Assembly (NCBI RefSeq): GCF_020379485.1
Contig: NW_026014799.1
Coordinates: 56,001-120,000, forward strand
DNA length: 64,000 nucleotides
Source: Brassica napus
Taxonomy: Eukaryota; Streptophyta; Magnoliopsida; Brassicales; Brassicaceae
Direction of reading: 5' to 3'
Below are positions 1 through 11,700 of this stretch, one piece after another (within the stretch, counting starts at the first letter, position 1; each line of letters starts with the position of its first letter). The translations under genes and the position numbers were made by a program. The notes under the pieces are model-generated. The model did no database searches. It was given only the letters and a program-made list of their open reading frames with translations, and had not been told where the DNA came from.

Positions 1-1395
1 CCAACGTGCTGATATGTGTACTGATGGACAGCCACGGATGTCCTGTGTGTGCTGACAGACACACACAGACACACACGGACAGCCATGGATGCCCTGTTTG
101 TGCTGACGGACACACACGGACATTCTGTGTGTGCTGACAGACACACACGACGTCCTGTGTGTGCTGACAGACACCCACGGACATCCTGTGTGTACTGAAC
201 AGACAGCCCACATGGGCCAAAATCACCCAAACAGTCCACGGGAAGGGCCAGTGTGCTGAGTCAAAGGACCAACGTGCTGAAATGTGTACTGATGGACAGC
301 CACGAACGTCCTGTATGTGCTGACGGACAAACACAGACAGCCACGAACGTCTTGTGTGTGTTGACGACTGCCACGGACAGCCACAGACGTCCTGTGTGTG
401 CTGGCGGACACCCACAGACTTCCTGCGTGTACTGAACAGACAGCCCACGTAGGCCAAAATAAACCAAACAGTCCACGGCAAGGGCCAGCGTGTTGAGTCA
501 AAGGACCAACGAGCTGATATGTGTACTAATGGACCACCACGGACGTCCTGTGTGTGCTGACGGACACACACAGACAGCCACGGACGTCATGTGTGTGTTG
601 ACGGACACCCACAGACAGCCACAGAAGTCCTTGTGTGTGCTGGCAGACACCCACAGACGTCCTGTGTGTACTGAACAGACAGCCCACGTGGGCCAAAATC
701 ACCCAAACAGTCCACGGGAAGGGCCAGCGTGCTGAGTCCATGGACCAGCGTGCTGATATGTGTACTAATGGACAGCCACATACGTCTTGTGTGTGTGTTG
801 ACGGACACACACATACACGAATGGACAGCCACATCGTCCTGTGTGTGCTAACGGACAACCACAGACGTTATGTGTGTGCTGGCAGACACCCACGGACGTC
901 CTGTGTGTACTGGCAGACACCCACGGACGTCCTGTGTGTGCTGGCAGACACCCACGGACGTCCTGTGTGTACTGAACAGACAGCCCACGTGGGCCAAAAT
1001 CACCCAAACAGTCCACAGGAAGGGCCAGCGTGCAGAGTCCAAGGACCAACATGCTGATATGTGTTCTGATGGAGAGCCACGGACGTCCTGTGTGTGTGCT
1101 GATGGACACACACAGACACGAACGGACAGCCACAGACGTCCTGTGTGTGTTGACGGATAGCCACGGACGTCCAGTGTGTGCTGGCAGACACCCACGGACG
1201 TCCTGTGTGTACTGAACAGACAGCCCACGTGGGCCAAAATCACCCAAACAGTCCACGGGAAGGGCCAGCGTGCTGAGTCCAAGGACCAACGTGCTGATAT
1301 GTGTACTGATGGACAGCCACGGACGTCATGTGTGTGCTGACGGACACACACGGACACACACACACACAGCCACAGACATCCTGTGTGTGCTGACG
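1..1395. repeat. Satellite block S1 (rDNA-adjacent tandem repeat)
   Basis: Tandem array with two levels. Minor units of about 31 bp alternate TGTGTGCTGACGGACACACAC-like and GGACGTCC-containing pieces. Major units, mostly about 237-240 bp, are each marked by a CCCACGTGGG palindrome followed by AAAATCACCCAAACAGTCC and CTGAGTCCAAGGACCA. Palindrome copies lie near 208, 445, 682, 985 and 1225. The block runs off the left edge, so its true extent is unknown. No gene is present; the stop-poor frames are a by-product of the repeat. The last five bases (TGACG) are the target duplication of CRM-1. Confidence 0.95.
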
Positions 1396-2575
1396 TGATG
1401 AGGCCATCCAAGTAGAGGTTCCCATTGTTAGGCGCGGTCCGACTACCCGGAGTGGAACCAGGGCCTTGCGAGAAGGTTTCACCAAAGCTGTCCAGCATAT
1501 CCTTGATCAAGATGGACAGACTGACCAGGACCAGCTGCTGATTGAGAAGATGGTCCAGTTGAAGATTCAAGATCAAGCCGGCCCAAAGGAGGTTCAGGAC
1601 GCGGCCGACCCGATCCAGTTCAGACTCAACCAAGACGGACTTCTCATCTCCACATCCGAGCTTGGTCCAGACTCAGTTTCAATTTCATCCACTCCAACTC
1701 TTTCCGGTTCTGAGATCTAGCCGACCACCAAGGGGAGTAGCATGTGTTGTACTCTTTTTCCTCACCAGGTTTTGTCCCATTGGGTTTTCTTGGTAAGGTT
1801 TTAATGAGGCAACATGCAAGCATGCTATTAGCCTTGGTCTAAGCCTTCTCAAACCGACAACCAGATGTCTGGTTTATTTTAATTTATTTGGTTTAGACTT
1901 TGGGCTAATGTTTCAGCCTCATTTTCGGCCAGCATGTTTAAGGCCTTTTATCTTTGAGTCTCATAAGGGGTAAACGTTATATAACTCCATGAAGTTGGCG
2001 ATTTTTGCCTAGGTCTTTTATGAAATAATTTTGCCTTTGCAAACCTAAAACCCTAAGTCTTTTTTCTGCGAGAAACAAGAGAGAGCAGCTGAATCTTATC
2101 AAGCTTCAAACCACCAAGCTTGTGGCGATTCTTCACCTCCATTCCATCCACCGATTTGCCTTGAGAGTGATACACATCCAGCAAGCCAAATCCCATAGCT
2201 ATCCACCTCCATCCACTGTTCTTGTTGAGAGAGATACACATCCAGCAACAAGGATCCATCCCCCATACTTCTATCCTTCTTTTGTTTTGTTTTATCTTTC
2301 ATCATATAGTTCTAGCTTTTCCATTCATTATAAAAACTCATAAAAAGTCATATTTGCTTCTGTTCTTCATTGATCATATTGTTTTCTTCCTGTTCCTTAT
2401 TTTGATTCATAAAAACTCATAAAAATAGCATCCTTTTGTTTCAGGAACCAGATCGGCCAACTCCCAGCCCATCGCGACCGTCTAGCCGTCCCATAGCCGT
2501 CCGTCCGTCCTGTCCAGTCCGAGTTCCCGAACCTCAGACTGTCCGTCCGTGCAGACTGTTTCCCGGCCTGTATCA
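1396..2575 (+). repeat. CRM-1 5' LTR
   Basis: 1180 bp, TGATGAGG...GTATCA. The first ~325 bp repeat the end of the pol reading frame (the stop equivalent lies near 1720). A TATATAA motif at 1978-1984 is the best promoter candidate. A CCGT-rich stretch lies near 2510. It retains 44 bp near 1795 that the 3' LTR lost between two CTTGGT copies. Confidence 0.92.
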
Positions 2576-2578
2576 TTT

Positions 2579-2590
2579 TGGTATCAGAGC
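2579..2590 (+). other. CRM-1 primer binding site (initiator tRNA-Met)
   Basis: TGGTATCAGAGC three bases after the LTR, the standard plant primer site complementary to the 3' end of initiator tRNA-Met. Confidence 0.92.
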
Positions 2591-3040
2591 TCAAAGCTCC
2601 TACACCTTCGGTTGTATCCTATCCTTGCTACTTTTGTTATTTGGTTCATCATCTTGTCTTTCAAAAAAAAAAAGATTTTGTTCTTGCTGTTCTTGGCGAG
2701 TTCAACTTGTTTTCTTTTGTTCTGCATATCTTTTGATCTGATTTTTATGCATCTTTCATTCAAGTAATATGTTTTTGGCATCAATCGATTTTCACTTTCC
2801 TTTTTGATCGGATTTTCCATTTAGTTGCATTTAATTTTCTTGGCTTGCACTTCAAGTCCTTCCCATTTAAAAAAAAAAAAAAAGAAATATTGTTCTTTCT
2901 ATTTTTTTTAATTTTCGAAACTTAACTTTAAAAAAAAAAAAAAAGGAAGTTTTACATTCATTGATCATTGCATATATTTTCCCTTTCTCTTTGATCCTTG
3001 CAGATCACTCTTTCTTTCTTCCTCTCTTGTCGCAGGAGAC
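2591..3040 (+). other. CRM-1 untranslated leader
   Basis: About 450 bp, AT-rich, with A-runs near 2870 and 2930 and a long pyrimidine tract ending TTGTCGCAG just before the gag ATG. That end looks like a splice acceptor, but I find no convincing paired donor. No coding capacity is evident. Confidence 0.7.
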
Positions 3041-5281
3041 ATGGGAGACCTAAATGGTGCACCAACACAAGCCGAGATCAATGCTCAGCTGATGGCTAAC
3101 CATGCTGAACTCCAAGCCGCCCTGGCTACTGTGACTGAGCAGCTGGTTCAGATAGCAGGAAGGGATCGAGCTAATGTTTCACGGCCAAGGAGGAGAAACC
3201 AACCCATTCCGGAAGAACAACAGTCCCAATCCAGTGAGGACAACTCGGACACTGACCGTACCGAACCAGAAGAGCCGCGGCGTGAACGAGCCGGACGTGG
3301 GAACCGACAGGAATATCGGGTCCAAGGCGATGCAAGCCCGGTCCAAAGGAGATTCAGAGACGATGAAGTAGCTTGGCAGGGAGGCAAGGATCTCAAACTT
3401 ACTCCTCCGACCTTTGCTGGAAAGGTTGACCCGGACGCCTATATCGAATGGGAGAGGCGCATGGAGTACATCTTTGAGTACTACCGCTATACCGAGGCCA
3501 AGAAGATCGCCTTAGCCGCAGCCCAACTGACGGACAATGCCCTAACCTGGTGGGACAGGGAAGTAGCCGAGGTTGGCAGAGTCTATAGAATCGAGACTTG
3601 GGATGAGATGCGAGCTAAGCTCCGTGCAAGGTATATTCCCTCATACTATCAGCGGGACTTACTGAAACGTTTTCGCAAGTTGTCTCAGGGTACTAGGACC
3701 GTAGAGGAGTACTTTGAGGAGTTTGAGGCTCTCAAGAACAAGCTCAGGACGCGCGAGACCGAAGAGGTTATGATGGCTCAGTTCTTGGAAGGCCTTCAAG
3801 ACCGCATCGCTCGCAAGGTGGAGAGGCAGACCTACGTCAACTTCAATGATCTCCTCCACTATGCCATACAGGCCGAGCAGCACATTAAGAGGAAGAACGC
3901 CTCTAGTGCCAGGAACAAGACGCCATGGGCTTCATCCGGATCCAAGGGGGCTGAGAAGAACAAATCCATTGAAGTGGAAAACCGGTTCAAGAAGAACCAA
4001 ACCGACCAGTCCAAACCAGGTTCATCCGAACCAGGTAAGGGACAAACACAAGCTCAAAGAACTCGTGATATTACTTGTTTCAAATGTCAGGGGAAGGGGC
4101 ACTACGCCAGGGACTGCCCGAACAAGCGTGTCATGATCCTTAAGGCAGACGGCGAGTATGAGTCCCAAGATGAGGCCGATGTAGAGATGGCTGACTCAGG
4201 AGACGAGATAGTGGACTATGCTGAAACTGGTGAGCTGCTGGTGGTCAGACGAGCTCTCACTGCTCTCTTTGATCCAGAAACCGTCCAACGAGAGAACATC
4301 TTCCATACTAGATGTAGTGTGGAAGGCAAGGTATGTAGTCTAATTATTGATGGTGGCTCTTGCACTAACGTGGCCAACAGGTACCTTGTTGAAAAGTTAG
4401 GACTAGCAAAGTTGCCACACCCCAGGCCATACAAGCTCAAGTGGCTCAATGATGAGACGGAGCTTAAAATCTCGGAGCAAGTTGTTGTTTCCTTTAGTAT
4501 TGGTAAGTACCAGGACCAGGTGAAGTGTGATGTGGTTCCTATGAAAGCCGGCCATCTGCTGTTAGGGAGGCCTTGGCAGTTTGACAAGGAGACCATTCAC
4601 CATGGGAGGACTAACATCTACAGCTTTACCCACAACAACAAGAAGCACAGCCTGGCTCCTCTAAGTCCACAAGAGGTGTACGAGATGCAGAGGGCCATGG
4701 ATCAGTCTGGATTGTTTAGTAAAACTAACCTTTACATCTCTTCTAGTAAATTGATTAAATCATTGCAGCAAGACACACAGGTGCTACTAATGGTTTTCAA
4801 GGAAGGTTGTTTTGCAGGTTTTGAAGTACCAGATTGTCCAGCTGAGATGCATGGACTAATGGACCAGTACAAGGACGTGTTCCTTGAAGAGATACCAGCC
4901 GGCTTACCACCCCTCCGAGGCATCGAACATCAGATAGACTTTGTGCCAGGCGCCCCACTTCCAAACCGAGCCGCATACCGAGTCAATCCGGAGGAGGCTA
5001 AGGAGCTGGAGAGACAGGTCCAAGACCTCATGGACAAGGGGTATATTCGAGAGAGTCTCAGCCCATGTGCAGTACCCGTCCTATTAGTGCCTAAGATGGA
5101 TGGAACATGGCGTATGTGTGTTGATTGCCGAGCTATCAACAACATCACCATAAAATATCGGTACCCCATTCCTAGACTTGATGATATGTTAGATGAACTG
5201 AGTGGCTCCACAGTGTTTTCCAAGATTGATCTTAGGAGTGGTTATCACCAAGTTCGGATGAAGGAGGGAGACGAGTGGAAG
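3041..5281 (+). pseudogene. gag-pol: CRM-1 gag-pol, 5' part (Gag, protease, first part of RT)
   Basis: Single frame from ATG 3041, broken by Tekay-1 after the RT residues GDEWK. Order: an N-terminal coiled, charged region; a retrotransposon Gag domain (about residues 115-290); one CCHC knuckle ([14 protein letters not shown], near 4077); the CRM-type protease site with DGGSCTN instead of DTGA (near 4350); and the RT start ([20 protein letters not shown], near 5090). Gag and Pol are one continuous polyprotein here, which shows the CRM-2 copy to be frameshifted. No premature stop was noticed before the insertion. The frame continues at 13819. The start is chosen because the same ATGGGAGA begins the CRM-2 gag. 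Confidence 0.88.
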
Positions 5282-6973
5282 TGTCATGTCCCCGATCCTA
5301 GATAGGATCAGCCGGACGGGCCATGGTGCGGGGAGACGCACCAGTCAGGTCATTAGACCTTGAGACAAGCGTATCATGGCCCTGAATGAAGGTTAAGGGC
5401 ATCAGTCAGCTGAGACTTAACCAGGATACGATGGAAATAAGGGTAAAGGGGCTGGGTGAGTGTTTAGGCAGCTGGACGAGTGTTGGTTTGAGTTCAATCA
5501 GCTCGGTTCAGCTGGTAATCAGTTCACCATGATCTGTTCAGCTCACAGGAGCTGGTGGGCTAGCTCAATCAGCTGGGAACAGATGGGGGTCAGCTCAATC
5601 CAGTGAACGGTGCGTTCTGGTTCGGATCAGTGTGGGCGAGTCCGGGACGGTTACTGGGCGAGCCGATGGTCCGGGTGCAGGACGGTTCGACCAAATGGGT
5701 CTTAGGCTTGGGATAGGGAGCGGGCAAGCTCCCAGAGTGTGAGCTGAGGCTCAGTGATCGATTTGCCAAAGGAAGAAAAGGGGAGAAACCGCCAAGGGCG
5801 GTTATGGGACGGTTATGGGACGGTTTTGGGAAGAAAGGAAGGGATTTTGGTAACTGTTCGCCCAGGCGGTTGGGGACAGTTTAAATCGTCTTCTCTCTCT
5901 CATTTCTGATCATTCTGGTCGGTTTTTACTCATTCCACACAGAGAGAAACACAGAGAAAATTCAAGAGAGAAAGAGAGACAGAAACTTTGGATCGGCCGA
6001 TTTGATCCAAGAGATTGTTCTTGAGTGTTCCTGGTGTGTTTGGGCGTGTGATCAAGAGGATGGATTTGAGACAGAAAGACAAGGAGAAGGCAAAGGAGAA
6101 AGAGAAGGAAGTCGCCCCTGGAGACCGAACTCCTAAGGTGAGAGGTGTGGCCAAGAGTAACCGGACAAGGCCGCGGATGATGGCCGTGTGAGCCTGGCCG
6201 GTTTGGATCGATTGGCTACTCCTTACTCTGACTTCTTCTACTCTGTTTCTTCTTATATGTTGTGCTTTGGAATGGTTTATGTTGTTACAGGAAAGGATTC
6301 ATTGATCCTAAGGCCTTGGCCTGATCCAATTTCCATGAAAGTCCCTTGTTCTTGTGTGGGCTGTTCATGGCCGAGATCACTATGATCTGAGCCGATTCTT
6401 CTGAATCTGTTTATGGGAATATTTTTCTTCTGAATTATCATGAATTTTATTTGGTATTTGGATCTCTTTTTAAAGGGGTCAGATTTGACATTTTTGATGA
6501 TTGTTCTTGACTAGATTGGATCCGACCATGCAATGTGATTTGATTCTTGTTTTGTAATCTAACCTTGTGATTGTGTGGTTGTTTGTGTTGGATCCAGGAC
6601 CAGAAATGGACCGTGGTAAGGGAAAAGCACCATGAGGACCGCGGCCATGGGAAGATGTGTGGTGATTGGGTTGATTCTGAAAATTGTGTGATTATTGTAG
6701 CCTATTGTGCAACTTGTGAACTTATGCGATTCTAGTATGTATTCTATTATTTAGGATGATGAATGATGTATGAACCTTGGTTAATATCTATGAAGTATCT
6801 ATTTTCATTAGTTGATGCTTGATTGTTTAAGTGTGAATGTTGGAACCTCAAAACTCTGAAAAAGACTTAGAATTATTTAACACTTGAACTTGAATATGAA
6901 AGATGGAATTGGTTGCATTGTTTGGTGAGGCCGCGGTCTGGTTGGATTGAGGAATCCAGGATCGGGTCTTACA
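5282..6973 (+). repeat. Tekay-1 5' LTR
   Basis: 1692 bp, TGTCATG...CTTACA. The first half holds many AGCT-containing units (CAGCTCA-like, about 5410-5600). A purine-rich AGAGAGAAA stretch precedes the small LTR ORF at 6060. No good TATA box is seen; TTTAAAT near 5880 is the nearest candidate. Confidence 0.9.
6060..6735 (+). CDS. Small LTR ORF split by a putative intron (Tekay-1)
   Basis: Exon 1 is 6060-6137, 26 codons from ATG, very rich in Lys and Glu and ending DRTPK. It stops exactly at a donor (AAG|GTGAGA). The putative intron is 6138-6597 (460 bp), ending GGATCCAG. Exon 2 from 6598 continues in frame for 45 codons to a TAG, giving 71 aa. The same arrangement occurs in the LTRs of Tekay-2 (53 codons) and Tekay-3/4 (68 codons): phase-0 junction, KEK-rich first exon, Arg-rich second exon start. 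The second LTR copy is at 12890 onward. No known family is recognised and splicing is inferred. It could be a leader peptide, an accessory protein or simply a 5' exon. Confidence 0.5.
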
Positions 6974-6976
6974 AGT

Positions 6977-6988
6977 TGGTATCAGAGC
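6977..6988 (+). other. Tekay-1 primer binding site
   Basis: TGGTATCAGAGC, complementary to initiator tRNA-Met, three bases after the 5' LTR. Confidence 0.92.
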
Positions 6989-7051
6989 ATTCTTGATTCT
7001 AGGATTTGTTGGGTTATTGGTTCACCACACACTTGGCCGTTTGGACTCATG

Positions 7052-7159
7052 GTGAGATAGTTGGGTTCTAAGTAATCTTTTCTACTGATTAACTTAGGAG
7101 TGATTGAGGTTTGTGTTCAGTTGTGGACTAACCTTTTGTTTGTGTTTGTAACTCCTAAG
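7052..7159 (+). other. Putative leader intron after the gag start codon (Tekay-1)
   Basis: 108 bp from ATG|GTGAGA (ATG at 7049-7051) to CTCCTAAG|GGA. Joining the ATG to 7160 opens the gag frame in phase 0. Without splicing there is no usable in-frame ATG before the conserved Gag N-terminus. Equivalent intervals occur in Tekay-2 (99 bp), Tekay-3 (83 bp) and Tekay-4 (84 bp). RNA evidence is lacking. Confidence 0.55.
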
Positions 7160-8633
7160 GGAACAAGAAGGTATAAATCTCGGAAAGGAAAGGAGGCGAC
7201 TGGGGCGTCTGGAGCAGTGGGGCAGGATGGTGCTGAACAGACCGGAGTGTTACCAGCTGGAACCATTCCAACCACAGTGCTACCGGCTCTGGTGGAGCAG
7301 GTGGATAATGCCACCGGACTCCCAGTGGGTCCAACTCTTCCTACTGAGGTTAATGAAACTAATGTGGACGAGCAACAAGAGCAAGTCCATGGAGAAGATA
7401 CTGGGTCATCCAACGTTGGTGCTGGGAGTGGCCAGAATGTTGATGCAAACAATGTTCGGGTCACTGGTGCTGAGGAGGTCATTGAGCCGACCATAAGGGG
7501 CTTGGTGGAAGCTATGCAGGTCATGGGAGCTCAGATAGCCTCCTTGACACAGGCGTTCACACCATTGGTGAACTCGTCCGTAGGACAGGCTAATCCCCCG
7601 GTTCGGGTTGCTGCTGGAGTGACCGATGTTGGTGCTGGCCGTGTGGCCGAGGTGATTGAGATAGACCCACCGGTCAGGCCAGTGCATGGTATGGACTACC
7701 TGAAGGTGCTGGAGCATATCTCCAAGTTGGGAACCAAACACTTTGCTGGAAGTGTTGATCCTATGGAGGCGGACGAGTGGAGAACCCGGTTGGTTCGGAA
7801 CTTCAAGTCCACGCGTTGTCCTGAGGACTACCAGAAGGACATAGCAGTACACTTCCTGGAGGGAGATGCACATAACTGGTGGTTAGCTTTGGACAAGCGT
7901 ACCAATGGCACCATTGAGCATTTTGCTGACTTTGAGGTTGAGTTCAACCATAAGTACTTTCCTGCTGAGGCGTGGGATCGTTTGGAGTCCAAGTTCCTGG
8001 ACTTGACTCAGGGACGGAGGACTGTTCGTGAGTATGAAGAAGAGTTCAACCGACTCAGAAGGTATGTGGGAAGAGAACTGGAGGATGAGAAGGTTCAAGT
8101 CCGAAGGTTCATCCGAGGCCTAAGGGTGGAACTTCGAACCTACTGTTCTGTTTGTAAGTTCCCCACGGTTTCTGAGTTGGTTGAGAGGATGGCCTTGCTG
8201 GAGACCAACCTCACCGAGGAGGGTAAGCAGAAGCTGAAGAGTGTGGTGGTATCCTCGGGTCAGAGTGGTGACAAGAAGAGGAAGAGGGACTCGACCGAGG
8301 AGGGTAAAACCTCAAGTGGTAGGTCAGAGTGCCCTAAGTGTGGACGATACCACGGTGGAGAGTGCTGGAAGGCCATGGGTGCCTGCACTCGATGTGGTAA
8401 GATGGATCACTCAGCCAAGGATTGTCCAAGTCCGTTGGGTGAGTCCAGGACCTGTCACCACTGCGGCCAGAAGGGCCACTACCGCAGGGACTGCCCTAAG
8501 TTGCAAGGCAACCAAAGTAAGGGACGTGGGGAGGCTAGCAGGCCAGTTCAGGGACGAGGCCAGACCTCCACACCTCGTGTGTATGAGCTATCCAAGGATG
8601 TGGATGGGGCTCGGCCTTTCCAAGCGATCAATG
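7160..8633 (+). CDS. gag: Tekay-1 Gag (start codon probably 7049-7051, spliced)
   Basis: Capsid/nucleocapsid protein. A basic N-terminus (GTRRYKSRKGK) precedes an acidic, Val/Gly-rich linker, then the retrotransposon Gag domain (about 7730-8160, with HNWWLALDKR and GRRTVREYEEEFNRLRR). Three zinc knuckles follow (about 8330-8495): CPKCGRYHGGEC is a variant, while CTRCGKMDHSAKDC and CHHCGQKGHYRRDC are canonical CX2CX4HX4C. Unspliced, the frame ends at a TAG at 8690-8692, 20 codons into the gag-pol interval. If the interval is spliced, the frame runs into pol without a break. GTG at 7100 is the first in-frame non-ATG possibility but lies inside the proposed intron. Confidence 0.85.
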
Positions 8634-8726
8634 GTAACACTCTAGACAACTACTTTTACAATTCCAGTAGAATTGCATGGTATGGAATCTAGGATGGATA
8701 GATATACTTTGACGGGTCTTGTGTAG
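8634..8726 (+). other. Putative gag-pol intron (Tekay-1, 93 bp)
   Basis: Donor AATG|GTAACA at 8634 and acceptor TTGTGTAG|GGACC ending at 8726. Contains two in-frame TAG codons. Splicing joins ..[12 protein letters not shown].. and leads straight into the protease. Tekay-2 (91 bp) and Tekay-3 (93 bp) have the same boundaries and give the equivalent junction. Confidence 0.65.
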
Positions 8727-11700
8727 GGACCTTAAGTATTGGTGGTGTGGAAACACACACACTATTTGATACTGGAGCTACACATAGTTTTGTGAGTCCA
8801 AGTATGATAGGAAAAGGTTTGTTCCAGTATGGAACATGGGATGGTCCTGAACGAGTGAGTGCGGCCGGAGGGCAAGTTATGAACTCACTCGGTCTGGTTA
8901 AGGACATCCCTGTGGTGATCTTGGATAGGCCGATGCCTATAGATCTGATTGTTGTCCCCCTTAAGCATCATGAAGTGATCTTGGGCATGGACTGGTTGGG
9001 AAAGTATCGGGCAACTCTAGATTGTCACCGGGGAAGGGTGCAACTTGAGAATGAGTTTGGACCCCCGATCAAGTACCAAGGAATCAAGCCAACCTCTTGT
9101 AGTTTGGTGGTTTCAGCAGTCCAAGTAGAACGGATGCTTGGAAATGGTTGTGAGGCCTTTTTGGCTACCATTTACACTGATGAGGTTGTAGGGGCCTGTG
9201 ACCCAGAGGGTATACCGTTGGTTCGAGAATTTCAGGATGTGTTTGGGGCACTACAGGGCATTCCCCCTGATAGGGCTGACCCATTCATCATTGAATTGGA
9301 ACCTGGAACGGCCCCGTTATCAAAAAGTCCATATAGAATGGCACCAGCTGAGATGGCAGAGCTGAAGAAGCAACTTGAGGAGTTGCTTGAGAAGGGGTTC
9401 ATACGCCCTAGTGTATCACCTTGGGGAGCACCAGTCCTATTCGTTAAGAAAAAGGATGGTAGCTTTAGGTTGTGCATTGATTATAGGGGTTTGAACAGGG
9501 TGACTGTGAAGAACAAGTACCCTTTACCCAGGATTGATGAGTTGTTGGACCAACTCCGTGGAGCCAAGTGGTTCTCCAAGATTGACTTGGCCTCTGGGTA
9601 TCATCAGATCCCCATTGCACCAGGTGATGTGAGGAAGACAGCATTCCGAACTAGGTATGGTCACTATGAGTTTGTGGTCATGCCGTTCGGACTGACCAAT
9701 GCACCTGCTGCATTCATGAAGATGATGAACGGCATCTTCAGGGAATACTTGGACGAGTTTGTGATCATCTTCATTGATGATATACTCGTGTATTCCAAGA
9801 CAAAGGAGGACCATGAAAGACACCTTAGGGCGGTGTTGGGCCGCCTGAGAGAACAGAAGCTCTTTGCTAAGCTAAGCAAGTGTAGCTTCTGGCAGAAGAG
9901 CATTGGATTCCTTGGGCATGTGGTGTCTGATAAAGGAGTCTCAGTGGATCAAGATAAGATCAAATGTATCCAGGAATGGCCACAGCCAAAGAATGCTACG
10001 GAAGTGAGGAGCTTCTTAGGGTTGGCTGGTTATTACCGGAAATATGTCAAGGGGTTCTCGAGCATAGCTCAACCTATGACTAAGCTGACAGGCAAGGACG
10101 TGAGGTTCACATGGTCTGAGGAGTGTGCGAAAAGTTTTGCAGCACTCAAGAACATGTTGACTAATGCACCTGTCCTGGTGTTGCCTGAGGCTGATCAGCC
10201 TTATGTGGTGTATACGGATGCATCCATAACTGGTCTTGGTTGTGTTTTGACACAACATGGGAAGGTGATAGCCTATGCTTCCCGGCAGTTAAGGAAGCAT
10301 GAGGGTAACTATCCAACCCATGATTTGGAGATGGCTGCAGTAGTATTTGCATTAAAGATATGGAGATCATATCTTTATGGTGCCAGGGTGCAAATACTCA
10401 CAGACCATAAGAGTTTGAAGTACATATTCACTCAGCCTGAGTTAAACTTAAGGCAGAGGAGATGGATGGAATTTGTTGCAGATTATGATCTGGACATAGC
10501 TTATCATCCTGGGAAAGCTAACCTAGTGGCTGATGCCTTGAGCCGCAGAAGGGCTGAAGTGTCATCTGAGAGGGAGGCGGATGAACTGGAAGGGATGATC
10601 AGGTCCTTGAACCTCAATACCTTGGTTGGTTCAGATGAGCCACTGGGATTGGAGGCGGTGAACCAGGCCGATCTCCTGACCAGGATCAGGCAAGCTCAGG
10701 GCCTGGATGAAAATCTAAAGAAGGTAGCCGCCAATGACAAGACTGAGTACCAGACAACTGACAATGGTACCATCTTGGTCAATGGTAGGGTCAGTGTTCC
10801 TAATGATAAGGAACTCAAAGAAGAGATTATGAGACAGGCTCATAAGTCCAAGTTTTCAGTTCATCCTGGACTGAACAAAATGTATAGGGATCTGAAAAGG
10901 TACTACCATTGGGTGAGGATGAAATCTGATGTTGCAGAGTGGGTGGCTAAGTGTCCCACTTGTCAACTGGTGAAGGCAGAACATCAGGTTCCCAGTGGTC
11001 TACTTCAGAACCTACCCATACCAGAATGGAAATGGGATCACATCACAATGGACTTTGTGACTGGATTTCCCACGACCAGGAATAAGAAAGATGCGGTATG
11101 GGTTGTGGTTGATCGGCTGACCAAGTCGGCTCATTTCCTACCCATCAAGAAAGGGGATGGGGTCGACAGGATAGTGCAAGTGTACCTAGACGAGATAGTG
11201 AGGTTGCATGGTGTTCCAGCAAGCATTGTCTCGGACAGGGATCCAAGATTTACATCTTATTTCTGGCAGGCTTTCCAAAAGGCCTTGGGAACCAGAGTGA
11301 ATATGAGCACATCTTATCATCCTCAAACGGATGGGCAGTCTGAAAGGACAATCCAAACCTTAGAGGATATGCTAAGGGCATGTGTGTTAGACTGGGGAGA
11401 GTCTTGGGAAAAACACTTACCTTTAGTGGAGTTTGCTTATAATAACAGCTTCCATACAAGCATTGGTATGTCGCCATATGAGGCTTTGTATGGTAGGCCG
11501 TGCAGGACACCCCTATGCTGGACCCAAGTGGGGGAGCGTAGCATGTTGGGACCTGAGATCGTAGAACAGACCACTGAGAAGATCAGGATGGTCAAAGAGA
11601 AGATGAAAGAGGCGCAGGACCGCCAAAAGAGCTATGCGGACAAGCGTAGGAAGCATCTTGAGTTTGAGGTCAATGACCTGGTGTATCTCAAGATGATTAC

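Noticed and set aside
2041..2062. AAACCTAAAACCCTAAG, telomere-like
   Set aside because: Only about one and a half units and located in an LTR leader; both CRM LTR families have it.
2980..3040. Possible splice acceptor before gag in both CRM copies
   Set aside because: The pyrimidine tract plus CAG is suggestive, but no conserved donor with matching phase or position was found in the LTR or leader; kept only as a remark.
6188..6385. 65-codon plus-strand frame in the Tekay-1 LTR (copy at 13018)
   Set aside because: Lies inside the proposed LTR intron, is not conserved in the other Tekay LTRs and has no recognisable features.
8641..8726. Programmed frameshift or stop readthrough instead of an intron between gag and pol
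   Set aside because: The offset is one base in one copy and zero with several stops in the others; no common slippery site or readthrough context explains all three, whereas one splice model does. Not excluded without RNA data.
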